64,000 bases of DNA from Paracoccus sediminis (lineage in GTDB: Bacteria; Pseudomonadota; Alphaproteobacteria; Rhodobacterales; Rhodobacteraceae), in assembly GCF_900188295.1 (NCBI RefSeq), contig NZ_FZNM01000003.1, forward strand, positions 397,346 to 461,345, in the 5' to 3' direction. Made by a program: the position numbers and the translations under genes. Below are positions 22,866 to 31,998 of this stretch, piece after piece. The stretch's first letter is position 1. Every line of letters starts with the position of its first letter. The notes beneath the pieces were generated by a model, which searched no databases, was not told the DNA's origin, and saw only the letters and a program-made list of their open reading frames with translations.

Positions 22866-23672
22866 CTAGGGCCGCAGCCTTGCGCGGTGCCAGGCCAGCG
22901 GGGGCGCATGGGCCGATGCCAGCGGCAGGGCGGGCGCCCGCGCCACGTCCAGCGCCTGCCGCGCCGGGCCGGACAGCGCGGGCGAGACGACCACCCGGCC
23001 GTCATCATCAAAGCTGACCAGCCGCGCGTCGAAAGCGGCGTCCCAATGGGCGGCCAGCAGCAGGCCGTTGAACACGTCCAGCCGCTGGGCGTCGCTGGAA
23101 CATTCGGCCCAGGGCACGACGTGGCTGGCGCGCAGCAGGGCGCGGTCGGCGATCCCGGTCAGGGGACAGCGCCCGCCCCAGTAATCGTCCAGCGCCGCGC
23201 GGAACACGTCCTGCCCCACCCGCAACCGCACCTGCGCCGAACGCGTCGTGGCCCGCGCGGGGTCCAGATCCTGGGACGCGGGACCGGCCCAGCCCTGGCC
23301 CTGGGCGGCCAGGGCGGCGGCCAGGGCGTCGCCGGGCGCGGCGGGCAGGGCGCGGTGCAGGTGCCAGGCGCGCAGGCAGGCAGCGCGCAGTTCGGTCAGG
23401 CCGTCCAGCGCCAGATGGTCGCCCTGCGGCCGGCCATGCCCCTCGGCCGCCAGCAGCCGCATCACAGCAGGCGCGGTCCGCAGGGCGAATCCGTCCGCCG
23501 CGATGGCCAGCGCCACCTGACCCGGCGCGTTCTGCGACCGCAGCGTCATCCAGGGCGGCGCGTCCAGCGCGGCCGGAACCACCCCCGCCGGTTGCAGCGT
23601 CCAGCCGTTGTCATAGCCGGCCTTTTGCAGCATCAGCCGCCGCGGGCCCGAGGGCGCGGGATCCAGCGTCAC
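22866..23672 (-). CDS. HNH endonuclease, intact last gene of the helicase/methylase island
   Basis: 268 aa. The C-terminal half holds an HNH nuclease domain at about residues 155-225: [54 protein letters not shown]. The Cys-Pro-Leu-Thr-Gly strand, ASHVxPW and NGLLL are the usual signature. The N-terminal half is family-specific ([14 protein letters not shown]). I start it at GTG 23672 (VTLDPAPSG): the methylase remnant's TGA overlaps this GTG as GTGA, the normal coupling of an operon. It is a candidate DNA-cleaving effector of the island. A frameshift upstream makes it look fused to the SNF2 stub, but the family length supports a separate gene. Confidence 0.85.
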   Translation of the reverse strand: MTLDPAPSGPRRLMLQKAGYDNGWTLQPAGVVPAALDAPPWMTLRSQNAPGQVALAIAADGFALRTAPAVMRLLAAEGHGRPQGDHLALDGLTELRAACLRAWHLHRALPAAPGDALAAALAAQGQGWAGPASQDLDPARATTRSAQVRLRVGQDVFRAALDDYWGGRCPLTGIADRALLRASHVVPWAECSSDAQRLDVFNGLLLAAHWDAAFDARLVSFDDDGRVVVSPALSGPARQALDVARAPALPLASAHAPPLAWHRARLRP

Positions 23673-24014
23673 AGCCCCACCGCAGCCCAGTCCTGCGCCA
23701 GCCGGTCCCAGGCCGCCAGCACCCGCCGCCCGGTGCGATATTCGCCGTGGCGGCGGGTTTCCTTGTCCCGCAGGACGCGAAAGGTTTCGGACGGGTAATC
23801 CGCGCCCATCACCCAGGCGGGGTCGAGGATATAGCGCAGGTCGTCCCGGTCCAGCCCATAGGCGCGGGCGTAAAAGGCATCCAGGTCGGCGCGCAGCCCG
23901 GCGCGGCGATCCGGATCCCAGGGAAAGGGCGGGCCGTGGTGGTCCAGGTCGCGTGCAAAGGGCGCCAGCGCGTGAGAGGTATAGGTTAGTTCGAGAACGC
24001 GGGGGGGTGACGAA
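23669..24014 (-). pseudogene. C-terminal remnant of an Eco57I-type DNA methylase
   Basis: In the frame ending at TGA 23669 the sequence reads FVTPRVLELTYTSHALAPF (if one base of a G7/C7 tract is removed), then PFPWDPDRRAGLRADLDAFY, LRYILDPAWVMGADYPSETF, and a final GEYRTGRRVLAAWDRL. This pattern (WDxxRR..LxxELDAxxxxLYGL.RDDxxYIL ... F.VL..KE...GEYRT.RxVL..WDRL) is the C-terminus of large COG1002/Eco57I-class adenine methylases, including methylases of class 1 DISARM, as I know the family. About 112 residues remain of a protein normally above 1000. The catalytic NPPY region is gone, so it cannot methylate DNA. It follows the SNF2 stub directly and overlaps the HNH start by four bases. Confidence 0.75.
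24001..24007. other. G7 homopolymer at the SNF2/methylase deletion joint
   Basis: Seven G on the plus strand (C7 on the coding strand). With six bases the SNF2 stub would read straight into the methylase remnant in frame (LLTRLA-FVTPRVLELTYT). With the seven present, the SNF2 frame passes through nonsense into the HNH gene frame. It is a frame-deciding tract that may vary or may be a sequencing error. Confidence 0.7.
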
Positions 24015-24770
24015 GGCCAGCCGGGTCAGCAGCGCCTGCCGCTGCGTCGCCCCGCGCCCGCCGCCAACGCAGGCATGGGCCTCGTCCACGATGACCAGGG
24101 GCGGGCAAAACCGGGCGAACTCCTCGCGCCGCCGTTCGGCCTTGATGTAGTCAAGGCTGACAACCGCAAGCGGGTGCGCCTCGAACGGACTTTCGTTCAG
24201 GCCCAGCCCGCGCTCCAGCCGCGGCGCGGTTGTGGCGGTGACCGCGGTCGCGTGCAGGTCGAACTTGACGGCAAGCTCGTCCACCCATTGTTCGACCAGA
24301 TGCGGCGGACAGAGGATGCAGGCGCGCGCGACCTCGCCTCGGTCCCACAGTTCGCGCAGGATCAGGCCGGCCTCGATGGTCTTGCCGATCCCCACATCGT
24401 CCGCGATCAGCAGCCGCGCGGGATCCAGACGCAGCGCCATGATGAGGGGGACAAGCTGATAGGACTGCGGCTCGAACGCAATTTGGGCCGAGGAGCGGAA
24501 CGGACCCGCCCCACGCCGCAGGTTGAGCCGCAGCGCGTCGGCAAGCAGCCGCGCCTCGGTCGAGGTGCCCAGGCGGCTGCCGTCCGGCGCCGCAAAGCGG
24601 GCCGGCTGCGGCGGATCAAGTTCCATCGAGGGAATCAGCGTCGTCGCCTCGGACTCGGCCCCCGACAAGGGCCGCAGCCGCAACCTGTCCGGGCCGGAAC
24701 CGGGCAGGACGACCCATTCCCGCCCGCGCGCGCGGACAAGGCCGCCGGGGGCCGCAAGAGGCAAGGTCAT
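24015..24770 (-). pseudogene. N-terminal stub of an SNF2-family helicase (DrmD-like)
   Basis: About 252 residues remain. They carry the helicase Q-like region FEPQSYQLVPLIMALRLDP, Walker A LLIADDVGIGKTIEAGLI, motif Ia CPPHLVEQW and Walker B LVIVDEAHACVGGGRG. The sequence stops being helicase just after motif II (QRQALLTRLA). Motifs III-VI and the whole second RecA domain, several hundred residues in this family, are missing, so no translocase activity is expected. The pattern is like DISARM DrmD helicases. Its ATG overlaps the stop of the upstream DUF1998 helicase as ATGA. Downstream of the break the sequence continues as the methylase C-terminus, implying an internal deletion of several kilobases. 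Confidence 0.82.
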
Positions 24771-27700
24771 GGCATCTCCAGATGGGCAAGTTCGGCGGGC
24801 AGATCGGCAGGCGGGCCGGACAGGCGCAGGACGACAAAGCCCTCATCCTCCAGGGCGGCCGCAAGGGCCGGGTCCGACGCCACGGCGGTGCGGTGACCGC
24901 GCCACGAAGCGAGCGCGGCCTTGCCGCCGCGTTCTAGCAGGGCATCGTCAGGGGGAACGATGCCCCACCGGGACGCGGCCTCGACCCATTCGTTGCCAGT
25001 GCCCTGCACGGGCGCATGAACCGCCAGGCCCGCCGAGCCGTCCGTGCCATCCGGACCGTGGCGACAAGGCTTTCCTGCGCCGTTTTCGGCCGTCGGCACG
25101 GCGGCAAGCAAGTCCGTTAGGAAACCCCGCACGGCGGGCCGGCGGCGGTCGATCAGTTCATGATCCGGTTGGTTGAAATAGGTCAGCACGCAACGATAGC
25201 ATCCCTCGACGCAGGGCGCATCGTCACGGTCGGTCCAGCCGGTGGATGTTTCATGCAGGTGCATGACCTCAAGCGCGGCACGGACCACCTGACGCAAGTC
25301 GTCCAGCCGGGCGATGCGGGACAGAACGCCTGCCCCGCCCTCGGACGCCTCGTAGAACAACAAGCCGTTGCGGGCGGCACGGTCGGGGACGGGATCGACG
25401 GCGATCTCGCCTTCTTCCAGCCGGAACACGCGTTCCAGTCCTCGGGCAAGCGCGCTTTGCAGGGTTGCCACGTCCTCGGGTTCCAGGGGCTGGCCCGGCA
25501 TCACAAGAAGGGCGTTCTTGCGGTCCTCGACCACCGGCAGGACTTTCTGCTCAGGCTCGGCGCCGGGTTTCACGACGGTCTCGTCTTCATCGTTCGTGAC
25601 CGAACCCAGCCAGCGGCCGCTTTGTGTGCCGATCCGAAAGCCGTAAAGATCCTTCTCTCGACGACGGCGCAGGCCCTTGTTGATGCGGACGATCCGCGCT
25701 CGGCCGCCATAGCTGAGGCTGGCCACATGGGCGCCGCCGGCATTGCGCAGGATGATCCGCGTCGGTTCGCCCTGAAAGGCATAGGCGGTCTGCACGTCAA
25801 AGCCCTGCCTCTGGCGTTCCTCGTCATTGACCGAAATGCGACTGGCCGGTGCCGCTTCGACGCTTTCGATCCTGAACGTGCCGTTCAGCCGGATCGGATC
25901 GGACAGCGCCACCTGACAGCCCTCGCACCGTTCCGGTGCCGTCGCGGACTGGATCGCGCCGCAGTGCGGACAAAGCGCCATGTCGCCGGTGCTCAGGCGG
26001 CCATCCGCACCGCGCACCCCGGCCGGCAGCATGGCCCGGACAACGCGAAACGCCTGGCCCTCGTGATAGATCATGCTGCCAGGCCCGAATTCCGAGATCG
26101 CAAGAAAGCGCGCCCGCGACAGGAAATCGCCGGGACTGCCCCGTTCGGCCCCCGGCACAAAGGCGGTCAGGGGAAGGCGCGGGAAATTGTATCCGGGCAG
26201 AAAGCCTTCGGTTGCCAGATAGCGGTAGGTGAAGAAATCGGACGCGTTGGAATCCGTGCCGCTTTGCAGCAGTTCGATCTGCCTGCGCGCGCTGGCATAC
26301 GATCGGTCTGCCTGCTTGCGCTCGGCCTCACTGGCCTGCGCGCTTTTGGACACGGCATAGGCGCGATCACGCTGATCGACCGCCGCGCTGAGCCGCCGAC
26401 GCCAGGAATCGAAGGCGCGGTCGAACCGCTCGAACGCGTTGCGTTCGGTGTGTCGGGCCAAGGCGGGGCCAAAGGATTGCCCGGCGATCTGTTCCAGCAC
26501 GCTTACCATCCGCGCCGTGGCCCGCGGGCCAAGACCGGGGTTCCTCAATGCCGCAACGACCTCGTCGCGGAGAGGATAGTTCTCGTGCGGCCGGTCAAGC
26601 GCCAGAACCTGGGCGATCGCCGGTTCCAGTTCAAACCCGGATTCCGCCAGCCAGATGGCGTGGCAATGCGATACCACCAGATCCTCGTTTCCAAGATCGA
26701 GCAGCGGCGGGTGGACGATGCCCGCCACCATCTGGGCGGGATCGGCGAAATAATACTGGTCATGCGGGCTTTGCGCGGCGCAATAGGTCGTAATCAGGGC
26801 CGCCTGCCCCGCACGCCCGGCCCGGCCCGCCCGCTGGGTATAGTTGGCCGGAGTCGGCGGGACGTTGCGGAGATGGACATGTTCCAGCGACGAGATATCC
26901 ACGCCCAGCTCCATCGTCGGAGAGCAGACCAGCAGCGGCAGCCGGCGCGCGGTTTCGCTGGACAGGGGCGGTTCGGCCATCGCCGCCTGGTCATCCGGGC
27001 CAAAGCGGAAGCGCCGTTCGCGGTGCTGGCGCAGATCCTTGTCCACCTGGGCGGTATGCTCGCGCCCCTCGACGCCGCGCAACGGGGTGCCGTTCGCCAG
27101 CATCTCGTCCGCTGTGCGTGCGTAAAGATTGCGGAAATAGCGGTTTGCCGGGATGCCGTCGCCGGTGTGGCCGGCACGCGGCGGAACCGCATGAAGGCGG
27201 ATCGCGCCGGGGTCGATCTGCCAGCCCGTCGATCCGAACGGCGTTCGCCGGGCGCGGACATAGCCATGATCGTCATGGGCCAGCGCCGCCAGCAAGGCCT
27301 CGATCAGGGTTGCCGCGTCCCTGCGCGAGAGCCGCTGGCCCCACAGCCCTTCATCGGCCAGAGCCTTGCCAAGCGCCGAGCGCCCGCCGCCGCGCAGGAT
27401 GACTGCCTCGTCCGGCAGCCTGATCGACGCCCGCCCGGTCCCTTCCATCAGCAGCCAGGTCGCCACGCGCGGGCGTTCGCGTTCATGAATCGCCCAGGGC
27501 GCCTGAAGGTAGCGGCGGGATTCCTCGGCGGTTTCGCCGAGCCGCTGCTGGTCAAGCGGCTCGGCATCCAGCGCCCTGCGCCCCCCTAGACCGGGTTGCA
27601 GCCATTCCCCAAGCGCCGCTTCGTTGTCCCAGCCATAGCCCAGCGCCCGCCTGACCGCATCACCGAAATCCCGGCCCGCAAGACCCCGAGGCCCCGCGTT

Positions 27701-29626
27701 GCAACAGGCCGCAAGGATCGCCCCGCGCAGCCTGGTAACGAAGACATGGTCGTTGAAATGTCCCGCCTGAAGCGCCGCATCCTGCCGATTGTCGGTAAAG
27801 GTCAGCAGCTTGCCCGAACCGGGGGACTGCGCGTCCATCGCCTGAAGCGCGGCGGCGTTCAGCGTCGTCGTGGCCGACGATCGGCCTTCGGCGGACAGGC
27901 CGGAAAGGCGGTTGCGGTCGCGCCCCTGCGGCACCGGCACATCTTCGCAGCGCAGGCACAACGAGAACTTGCCCCGCGTGAACCACATCGCCTGCCCCGG
28001 CCCCTCGGCCCCGTTTCGGTCAACCGACACCCGTTCCGGAATGCGGTCGCGGTATTGCGGGCGGACACGAAGGCGGCCACCCGGCCCTTCCTCGCGCCAT
28101 GCGGCGGGCAGGTCGTCTTGGCCATCGAAGGTCAGGCCGTCGGCGCGGCAAAGAAAGCCTACCGCATCCGTGTCGTCTGCCGGACCGTCGTCGATGGATC
28201 GGGGCAAAAAGCGCCTGACCGCGCTGTCCGTGACGACCCTGACGGGGTGATAGTCCTGCCCGCACCGGCGGCAGAACCGGACTTCGAACAGTCGTGCCGC
28301 GCTATCGGGGTCGGTTTTCTGCTTTTCGAACCGGATCGCCCGCCGGTCTTGCGGTTCCAGCGTCGCATAGAGGCTGTCGGGACCGGACAGATACTGGTGC
28401 AGCCGATAGGCCAGAAAGGCGCGGTCGGACGGTCCGCCGCGCATCGTCTCGGGCTGCGAGGCGACCGCCAGCGTCCGCTCCAGCGCCGCAAGGCAGTCGC
28501 ATAGCGGAAGGCCGGTGTCACGGGCCAAGTCTTGCGCAGCGGCGCTGAGCGTCCGGGGCGGGCGGCGGCGCGGCTGGGGATCGTCGCTCAGGCCGATGCG
28601 GGTTTCGGTCCAGATCGTCAATGGGTCGCGCGCAAGCCCTGCGTCGGGCTGCGCCACCACGGGGCGCAGGACCGCCTGGCGCAGCGCATCCGGGGCGACA
28701 TCGCCTTGGGTCGCGCGAACCAGCGTTTCGCCGATCACGGCCTCTGGACCGATCCGCTTGCCAAAGATCAAGCTGGCGGTTTCCGCGACCACTGCCGCCG
28801 GCTCCGCCCCCGCCTCGTCCGAAGCCATGGTCGCCGAGGTGCCGATGAAGCCCAGCCCTTGCGGCGCCAGCCGGTCGCGCAGCCGACGCACCAGCATCGC
28901 CACATCCGCGCCCTGACGACCGCGATAGGTGTGCAGTTCGTCCAGCACCAGCCAGTCCAGCCCCTGCGCGTGGTCCAATACCGCCCGTCCCTTGCGGTCG
29001 GCCCGCGTCAGCAGCAATTCCAGCATCATGAAGTTGGTCAGCAGGATGTCCGGCGGGTCAGCTGCGATCCGCTCGCGTTCGGCCTCGCTTTCCTGTCCGG
29101 TATAGCGCGCGACCTGCGGGGGATTGGCAAGGCCACAGTTCCGCAAGAAGCCGTTGATTTCCTCAAGTTGCGAATTCGCCAGCGCATTCATCGGATAGAT
29201 GACCACGGCCCGCGTGCGCGGCGGCTCGCCCGCAGCACGGGCACGCAGGGCGGCATCGATGATCGGGATGAAAAAGCACAGCGACTTTCCCGATCCGGTG
29301 CCGGTCGTCACGACGAAACTGCGCCGGTCCTGCGCCATGCCAAGCGCCTGATCCTGATGGACGTAGAGATGCAGCGGCGTGCCGTCAGGACGGTGAAAGA
29401 TCCGCGCCGTGTCGCCCAGGATCGTGCCGTCCATGGCGCGGTCGTTGACGCTTGCGCCAAGCCGGTAGCGCGGGTTCAGGCTGACCAGGGGCTCGCGGAC
29501 ATAGCGCCGGTCCCCATAGGCCCGATCGACCGCGCTGCGAAGGTCAGGGGACAGTATGTTGGCAAACGAGCGCGAGAAATCTTCATACTCGGCGATGATC
29601 GTCCGGTTCAGATCGAATGCGTCCAT
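24767..29626 (-). CDS. DEAD/DEAH helicase with C-terminal DUF1998, DISARM-like (DrmA/DrmB-type)
   Basis: 1619 aa and uninterrupted. Walker A is GTGSGKS at residues 109-115, motif Ia VIYPMNALANSQ, motif II DELH at 229-232 followed by TYRGRQGADVAMLVRRL, motif III GTSAT at 262-266. The second RecA domain has SPTMELGVDISSLEHVHLRN and QRAGRAGRAGQ near 930. Cysteine pairs occur near 450 (FCRRCGQDYHPV) and 1220-1240 (CPHCGAIQSA, CEGCQ). The DUF1998 end has EASEGGAGVLSRI and CVEGCYRCVLTYFNQ (near 1470). It heads a leftward operon with ATGA coupling to the SNF2 stub. Helicase plus DUF1998 resembles DISARM DrmA plus DrmB in one chain, or a YprA/Lhr-like helicase. With its partners broken, its present role is unclear. 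Confidence 0.9.
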   Translation of the reverse strand: MDAFDLNRTIIAEYEDFSRSFANILSPDLRSAVDRAYGDRRYVREPLVSLNPRYRLGASVNDRAMDGTILGDTARIFHRPDGTPLHLYVHQDQALGMAQDRRSFVVTTGTGSGKSLCFFIPIIDAALRARAAGEPPRTRAVVIYPMNALANSQLEEINGFLRNCGLANPPQVARYTGQESEAERERIAADPPDILLTNFMMLELLLTRADRKGRAVLDHAQGLDWLVLDELHTYRGRQGADVAMLVRRLRDRLAPQGLGFIGTSATMASDEAGAEPAAVVAETASLIFGKRIGPEAVIGETLVRATQGDVAPDALRQAVLRPVVAQPDAGLARDPLTIWTETRIGLSDDPQPRRRPPRTLSAAAQDLARDTGLPLCDCLAALERTLAVASQPETMRGGPSDRAFLAYRLHQYLSGPDSLYATLEPQDRRAIRFEKQKTDPDSAARLFEVRFCRRCGQDYHPVRVVTDSAVRRFLPRSIDDGPADDTDAVGFLCRADGLTFDGQDDLPAAWREEGPGGRLRVRPQYRDRIPERVSVDRNGAEGPGQAMWFTRGKFSLCLRCEDVPVPQGRDRNRLSGLSAEGRSSATTTLNAAALQAMDAQSPGSGKLLTFTDNRQDAALQAGHFNDHVFVTRLRGAILAACCNAGPRGLAGRDFGDAVRRALGYGWDNEAALGEWLQPGLGGRRALDAEPLDQQRLGETAEESRRYLQAPWAIHERERPRVATWLLMEGTGRASIRLPDEAVILRGGGRSALGKALADEGLWGQRLSRRDAATLIEALLAALAHDDHGYVRARRTPFGSTGWQIDPGAIRLHAVPPRAGHTGDGIPANRYFRNLYARTADEMLANGTPLRGVEGREHTAQVDKDLRQHRERRFRFGPDDQAAMAEPPLSSETARRLPLLVCSPTMELGVDISSLEHVHLRNVPPTPANYTQRAGRAGRAGQAALITTYCAAQSPHDQYYFADPAQMVAGIVHPPLLDLGNEDLVVSHCHAIWLAESGFELEPAIAQVLALDRPHENYPLRDEVVAALRNPGLGPRATARMVSVLEQIAGQSFGPALARHTERNAFERFDRAFDSWRRRLSAAVDQRDRAYAVSKSAQASEAERKQADRSYASARRQIELLQSGTDSNASDFFTYRYLATEGFLPGYNFPRLPLTAFVPGAERGSPGDFLSRARFLAISEFGPGSMIYHEGQAFRVVRAMLPAGVRGADGRLSTGDMALCPHCGAIQSATAPERCEGCQVALSDPIRLNGTFRIESVEAAPASRISVNDEERQRQGFDVQTAYAFQGEPTRIILRNAGGAHVASLSYGGRARIVRINKGLRRRREKDLYGFRIGTQSGRWLGSVTNDEDETVVKPGAEPEQKVLPVVEDRKNALLVMPGQPLEPEDVATLQSALARGLERVFRLEEGEIAVDPVPDRAARNGLLFYEASEGGAGVLSRIARLDDLRQVVRAALEVMHLHETSTGWTDRDDAPCVEGCYRCVLTYFNQPDHELIDRRRPAVRGFLTDLLAAVPTAENGAGKPCRHGPDGTDGSAGLAVHAPVQGTGNEWVEAASRWGIVPPDDALLERGGKAALASWRGHRTAVASDPALAAALEDEGFVVLRLSGPPADLPAELAHLEMP

Positions 29627-30209
29627 CGCGGCAGCCTTGGTAACTTGCGCCCCCCAGGAAATTGCTGTTGACGCTCAGGATATGGGCATTTCAGACCAGA
29701 GAATGCCTCAGAAGGCAAGCAGCGCGCGGGCGATGGGGTCATTCGGCCGTCAGCCTGCCGAAGAAGGTCGCGGCGTCGATTTCGCTGTCCTGCCCCGGAC
29801 ATGGACAGCCCGTGGACCGCAGGTGCGTTCCGACGCGCCGCATCCATGAACGGGGCGGCCGACAAGTTCGGGCGCGCCCGCAGCGGGATCGATCCTTGGC
29901 GTCTGCTGCCCGCCCCTGCCGGTGGGCCGCCGCAAGGACTGACGCCGATCGCCCGGCCCGAGGCCGTTTGCGAACGCCCGCGAACAGCCGGCGTCCTTTG
30001 CGCGAAACCCGTCCCGAAAACGGTTCGGCCATGGGCCCGCATGAGATGGCCCAGTCGCGCAGAGTTGCGATGCCGACCGGAGAGCATCCGCCGAGATGCG
30101 CTTCCTTTCCTGTGGAAATTGTCGTTCCAGCCCTTCCGAAAGGCGTGCCTTGCCAGTGCCGCAAGCGCCCAGCCGGTCGCGGGGCGGGACAAGCCCGCCC
30201 CGGCTGCGG
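29627..30209. other. 583-base gap without a recognisable gene
   Basis: Open frames on both strands here are Arg/Pro/Gly-rich shadows without family resemblance or good starts. The part nearest the helicase (29640-29720) is less GC-rich and includes TTGACG near 29670, so the island promoter could lie there. The rest could be eroded sequence. I find no tRNA fragment or integrase remnant and no copy of the tRNA-Leu 3' end. Confidence 0.5.
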
Positions 30210-30659
30210 TCAGAACTGCCTGCCGATGGCACGGTCCGCCGAGAAACGGCCGCCGCCATGCGCCACGAAATACAGCGTGATCGCCAGCCACAGCAGGGAT
30301 TTTTCGGCGCCCGCATAGCCTTGGGCCTGCGCGACCCAGTGGAAATAGGTCGTGACGCACAGGACAATGGACGTGGCCAAGGCCGCCGGGCGTGTCAGCA
30401 GGCCCACGGCCAGCAGCAGCCCGCCGAAAAATTCGGTCGCCGCCAGCAGCGGCGCCCAGAACCAGCCGGGCTGAAAGCCCAAGCCCTCGACCATGCCCAC
30501 GGCGTCCATCGGCGCGTTGATCTTGGGCCAGCCGTGCGCCATGAAGGCGATGCCTGCGATCAGGCGCATGTATAGAACCGTCAATGGCGACAGCGCGGCA
30601 TAAAGCCCGCGCAGGCCGGGAATGATGTAACGGGTGTCGGCGGTGGTGTAATCGGTCAT
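30210..30659 (-). CDS. DoxX family membrane protein
   Basis: 149 aa with four membrane segments, including LYMRLIAGIAFMAHGWPKI, PLLAATEFFGGLLLAVGLL, PAALATSIVLCVTTYFHWV and SLLWLAITLYFVAHGGGRFS. The early Arg-x-x-x-G-x-x-F-x-x-H-G and the ending AHGGGRFSADRAIG are DoxX hallmarks. DoxX-type proteins are linked to quinone-dependent oxidation or thiol stress, but this branch is uncharacterised. The ATG at 30659 is preferred over 30662 because AAGGA is eight bases from it. It stands alone. Confidence 0.88.
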   Translation of the reverse strand: MTDYTTADTRYIIPGLRGLYAALSPLTVLYMRLIAGIAFMAHGWPKINAPMDAVGMVEGLGFQPGWFWAPLLAATEFFGGLLLAVGLLTRPAALATSIVLCVTTYFHWVAQAQGYAGAEKSLLWLAITLYFVAHGGGRFSADRAIGRQF

Positions 30660-30749
30660 CATGATGATCCTTGACGACTTGCAGCCGCGGCGCGGCGCAA
30701 GGAAACGGTGTCTAGCCCCATCGGGGCGCGGTTTCACAGGGTTCGGGGA

Positions 30750-31064
30750 TCAGATGCGCGGCGGCCGCCAGGGAACGGTCCAGCGGGACTCGGACAGGAT
30801 CGCCGCGCCGAAGGCGGCGTGGACGCGCCGTCCGTGATGCACGGGATTGCCGGAACCGGCCGGCGGAGCCAGGCAAACCAGGCAAACGCCCGGCTTCTTG
30901 ACGGATTCGGCCGCGCCGCCGGCCAGGCCGGCCGCATAGCACATGTCGTCCGCGCGTATCTGCGGACTGCAAGGGGGTTCGGCGATGTCCGCGCCGGCCA
31001 CCGCGACGGACATCGCCAGCAGCGATACCATCATCATGATCGTGGCAAGAACTCTCATTCCCAT
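30750..31064 (-). CDS. Small secreted cysteine-containing protein, unknown
   Basis: 104 aa. A signal peptide is clear (MRVLATIMMMVSLLAMSVAVAGA). The mature part has cysteines in PPCSPQ, DDMCYAAG and PGVCLVCLAP, and ends IL..SRWTVPWRPPRI. The CLVCLA motif and the RAPP-like tail loosely recall DUF2946, a metal-related small-protein family, but the match is weak. An ATG two codons in (MRVLAT, 31058) is an alternative start. The codon pattern is like that of neighbouring genes. Confidence 0.55.
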   Translation of the reverse strand: MGMRVLATIMMMVSLLAMSVAVAGADIAEPPCSPQIRADDMCYAAGLAGGAAESVKKPGVCLVCLAPPAGSGNPVHHGRRVHAAFGAAILSESRWTVPWRPPRI

Positions 31065-31211
31065 GCGGCCGGACAGTTGCGGATGGCCTGCTATGCCGCA
31101 GCAGGGACTGGCCGTTCAAGCGTTTTCAGTCCCCGCCGTTCACATTGCCGAAAGACGTGCCGGGCCTGCAACGCTTGACGCAAGCCCGAACGGCATGAGA
31201 CATGGCGGGCC

Positions 31212-31919
31212 ATGGTCCTGCGCATCCTGTTCAGCCCCCCGGCCGCCGAACCCGTGGCGGCGCTCTCGGTCCGCTGGCGCCCCCTGCGGCGCGTGCTGAT
31301 CTGGCTGCGCTGGCTGGCGCTGCGGTTCTTGGCGCTGATGGCGGCCCTGGTCATGTTCTATGCCCTGGTCAATCCCCCGACCACCTGGACCGTCGCGTCC
31401 GAGGCGACCGCCCCCCGCGCCTGGGTGGACATCGAGGATATTGCCCCCGTCCTGCGCCGCTCTGTCGTTGCGGCCGAGGATGCGAATTTCTGCCTGCACT
31501 GGGGCTTCGACATGGCTGAAATCCGCAAGGTCGTCGCCTCGGGGTCGTCGCGCGGGGCATCGACCCTGACGCAGCAGACGGCCAAGAACGTGTTCCTGTG
31601 GCAGGGGCGCAGTTGGACGCGCAAGGTTCTGGAAACCGCCTTCACCCCGATGATCGAGGCGTTCTGGTCCAAGCGCCGCATCCTGGAAGTGTATCTGAAC
31701 GTCGTGGAATTCGGCCCCGGCATCTTCGGGATCGGCGCTGCGGCACGCGAATACTTCGGCACGACGCCCGACCGGCTGACCCCGGTGCAGGCGGCACGGC
31801 TGGCCGCCGTCCTGCCCGCGCCCAAGACGCGCAGCCCCGGCGGCGCGTCACGCCGGTCGCGCGCCATCGCCGACGGGGCGGCGACGATCGAACGCGACGG
31901 GCGCGCCGACTGCCTGTAG
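31212..31919 (+). CDS. mtgA: Monofunctional peptidoglycan transglycosylase
   Basis: Polymerises lipid II glycan chains at the periplasmic membrane face. 235 aa with an N-terminal membrane anchor (WLALRFLALMAALVMFYALV) and the GT51 motifs: VVAAEDANFCLHWGFD (catalytic Glu), GASTLTQQTAKNVFLW, RKVLETAFTPMIE, KRRILEVYLNVVEFGPGIFG and AARLAAVLPAPK. No transpeptidase domain follows, which separates it from class A PBPs. The ATG at 31212 is used. It stands between a divergent small-protein gene and the GST gene. Confidence 0.96.
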   Translation: MVLRILFSPPAAEPVAALSVRWRPLRRVLIWLRWLALRFLALMAALVMFYALVNPPTTWTVASEATAPRAWVDIEDIAPVLRRSVVAAEDANFCLHWGFDMAEIRKVVASGSSRGASTLTQQTAKNVFLWQGRSWTRKVLETAFTPMIEAFWSKRRILEVYLNVVEFGPGIFGIGAAAREYFGTTPDRLTPVQAARLAAVLPAPKTRSPGGASRRSRAIADGAATIERDGRADCL

Positions 31920-31998
31920 GGTCTGCCGCTGGCGGTTGAAACGGGACGGGTGCGGGCTTATCAAGGCCCGATGCAAAGCAGGGAACGTGACGCAGGCG

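Noticed and set aside
22866..24770. A single 634-aa gene covering SNF2, nonsense and HNH parts
   Set aside because: The middle (about residues 255-366) is Arg/Pro-rich nonsense; in another frame the same bases encode a recognisable methylase C-terminus, and HNH has its own GTG start overlapping that stop.
29662..30318. 218-codon open frame upstream of the DoxX gene
   Set aside because: No ribosome site, Arg/Pro-rich composition and no recognisable motif.
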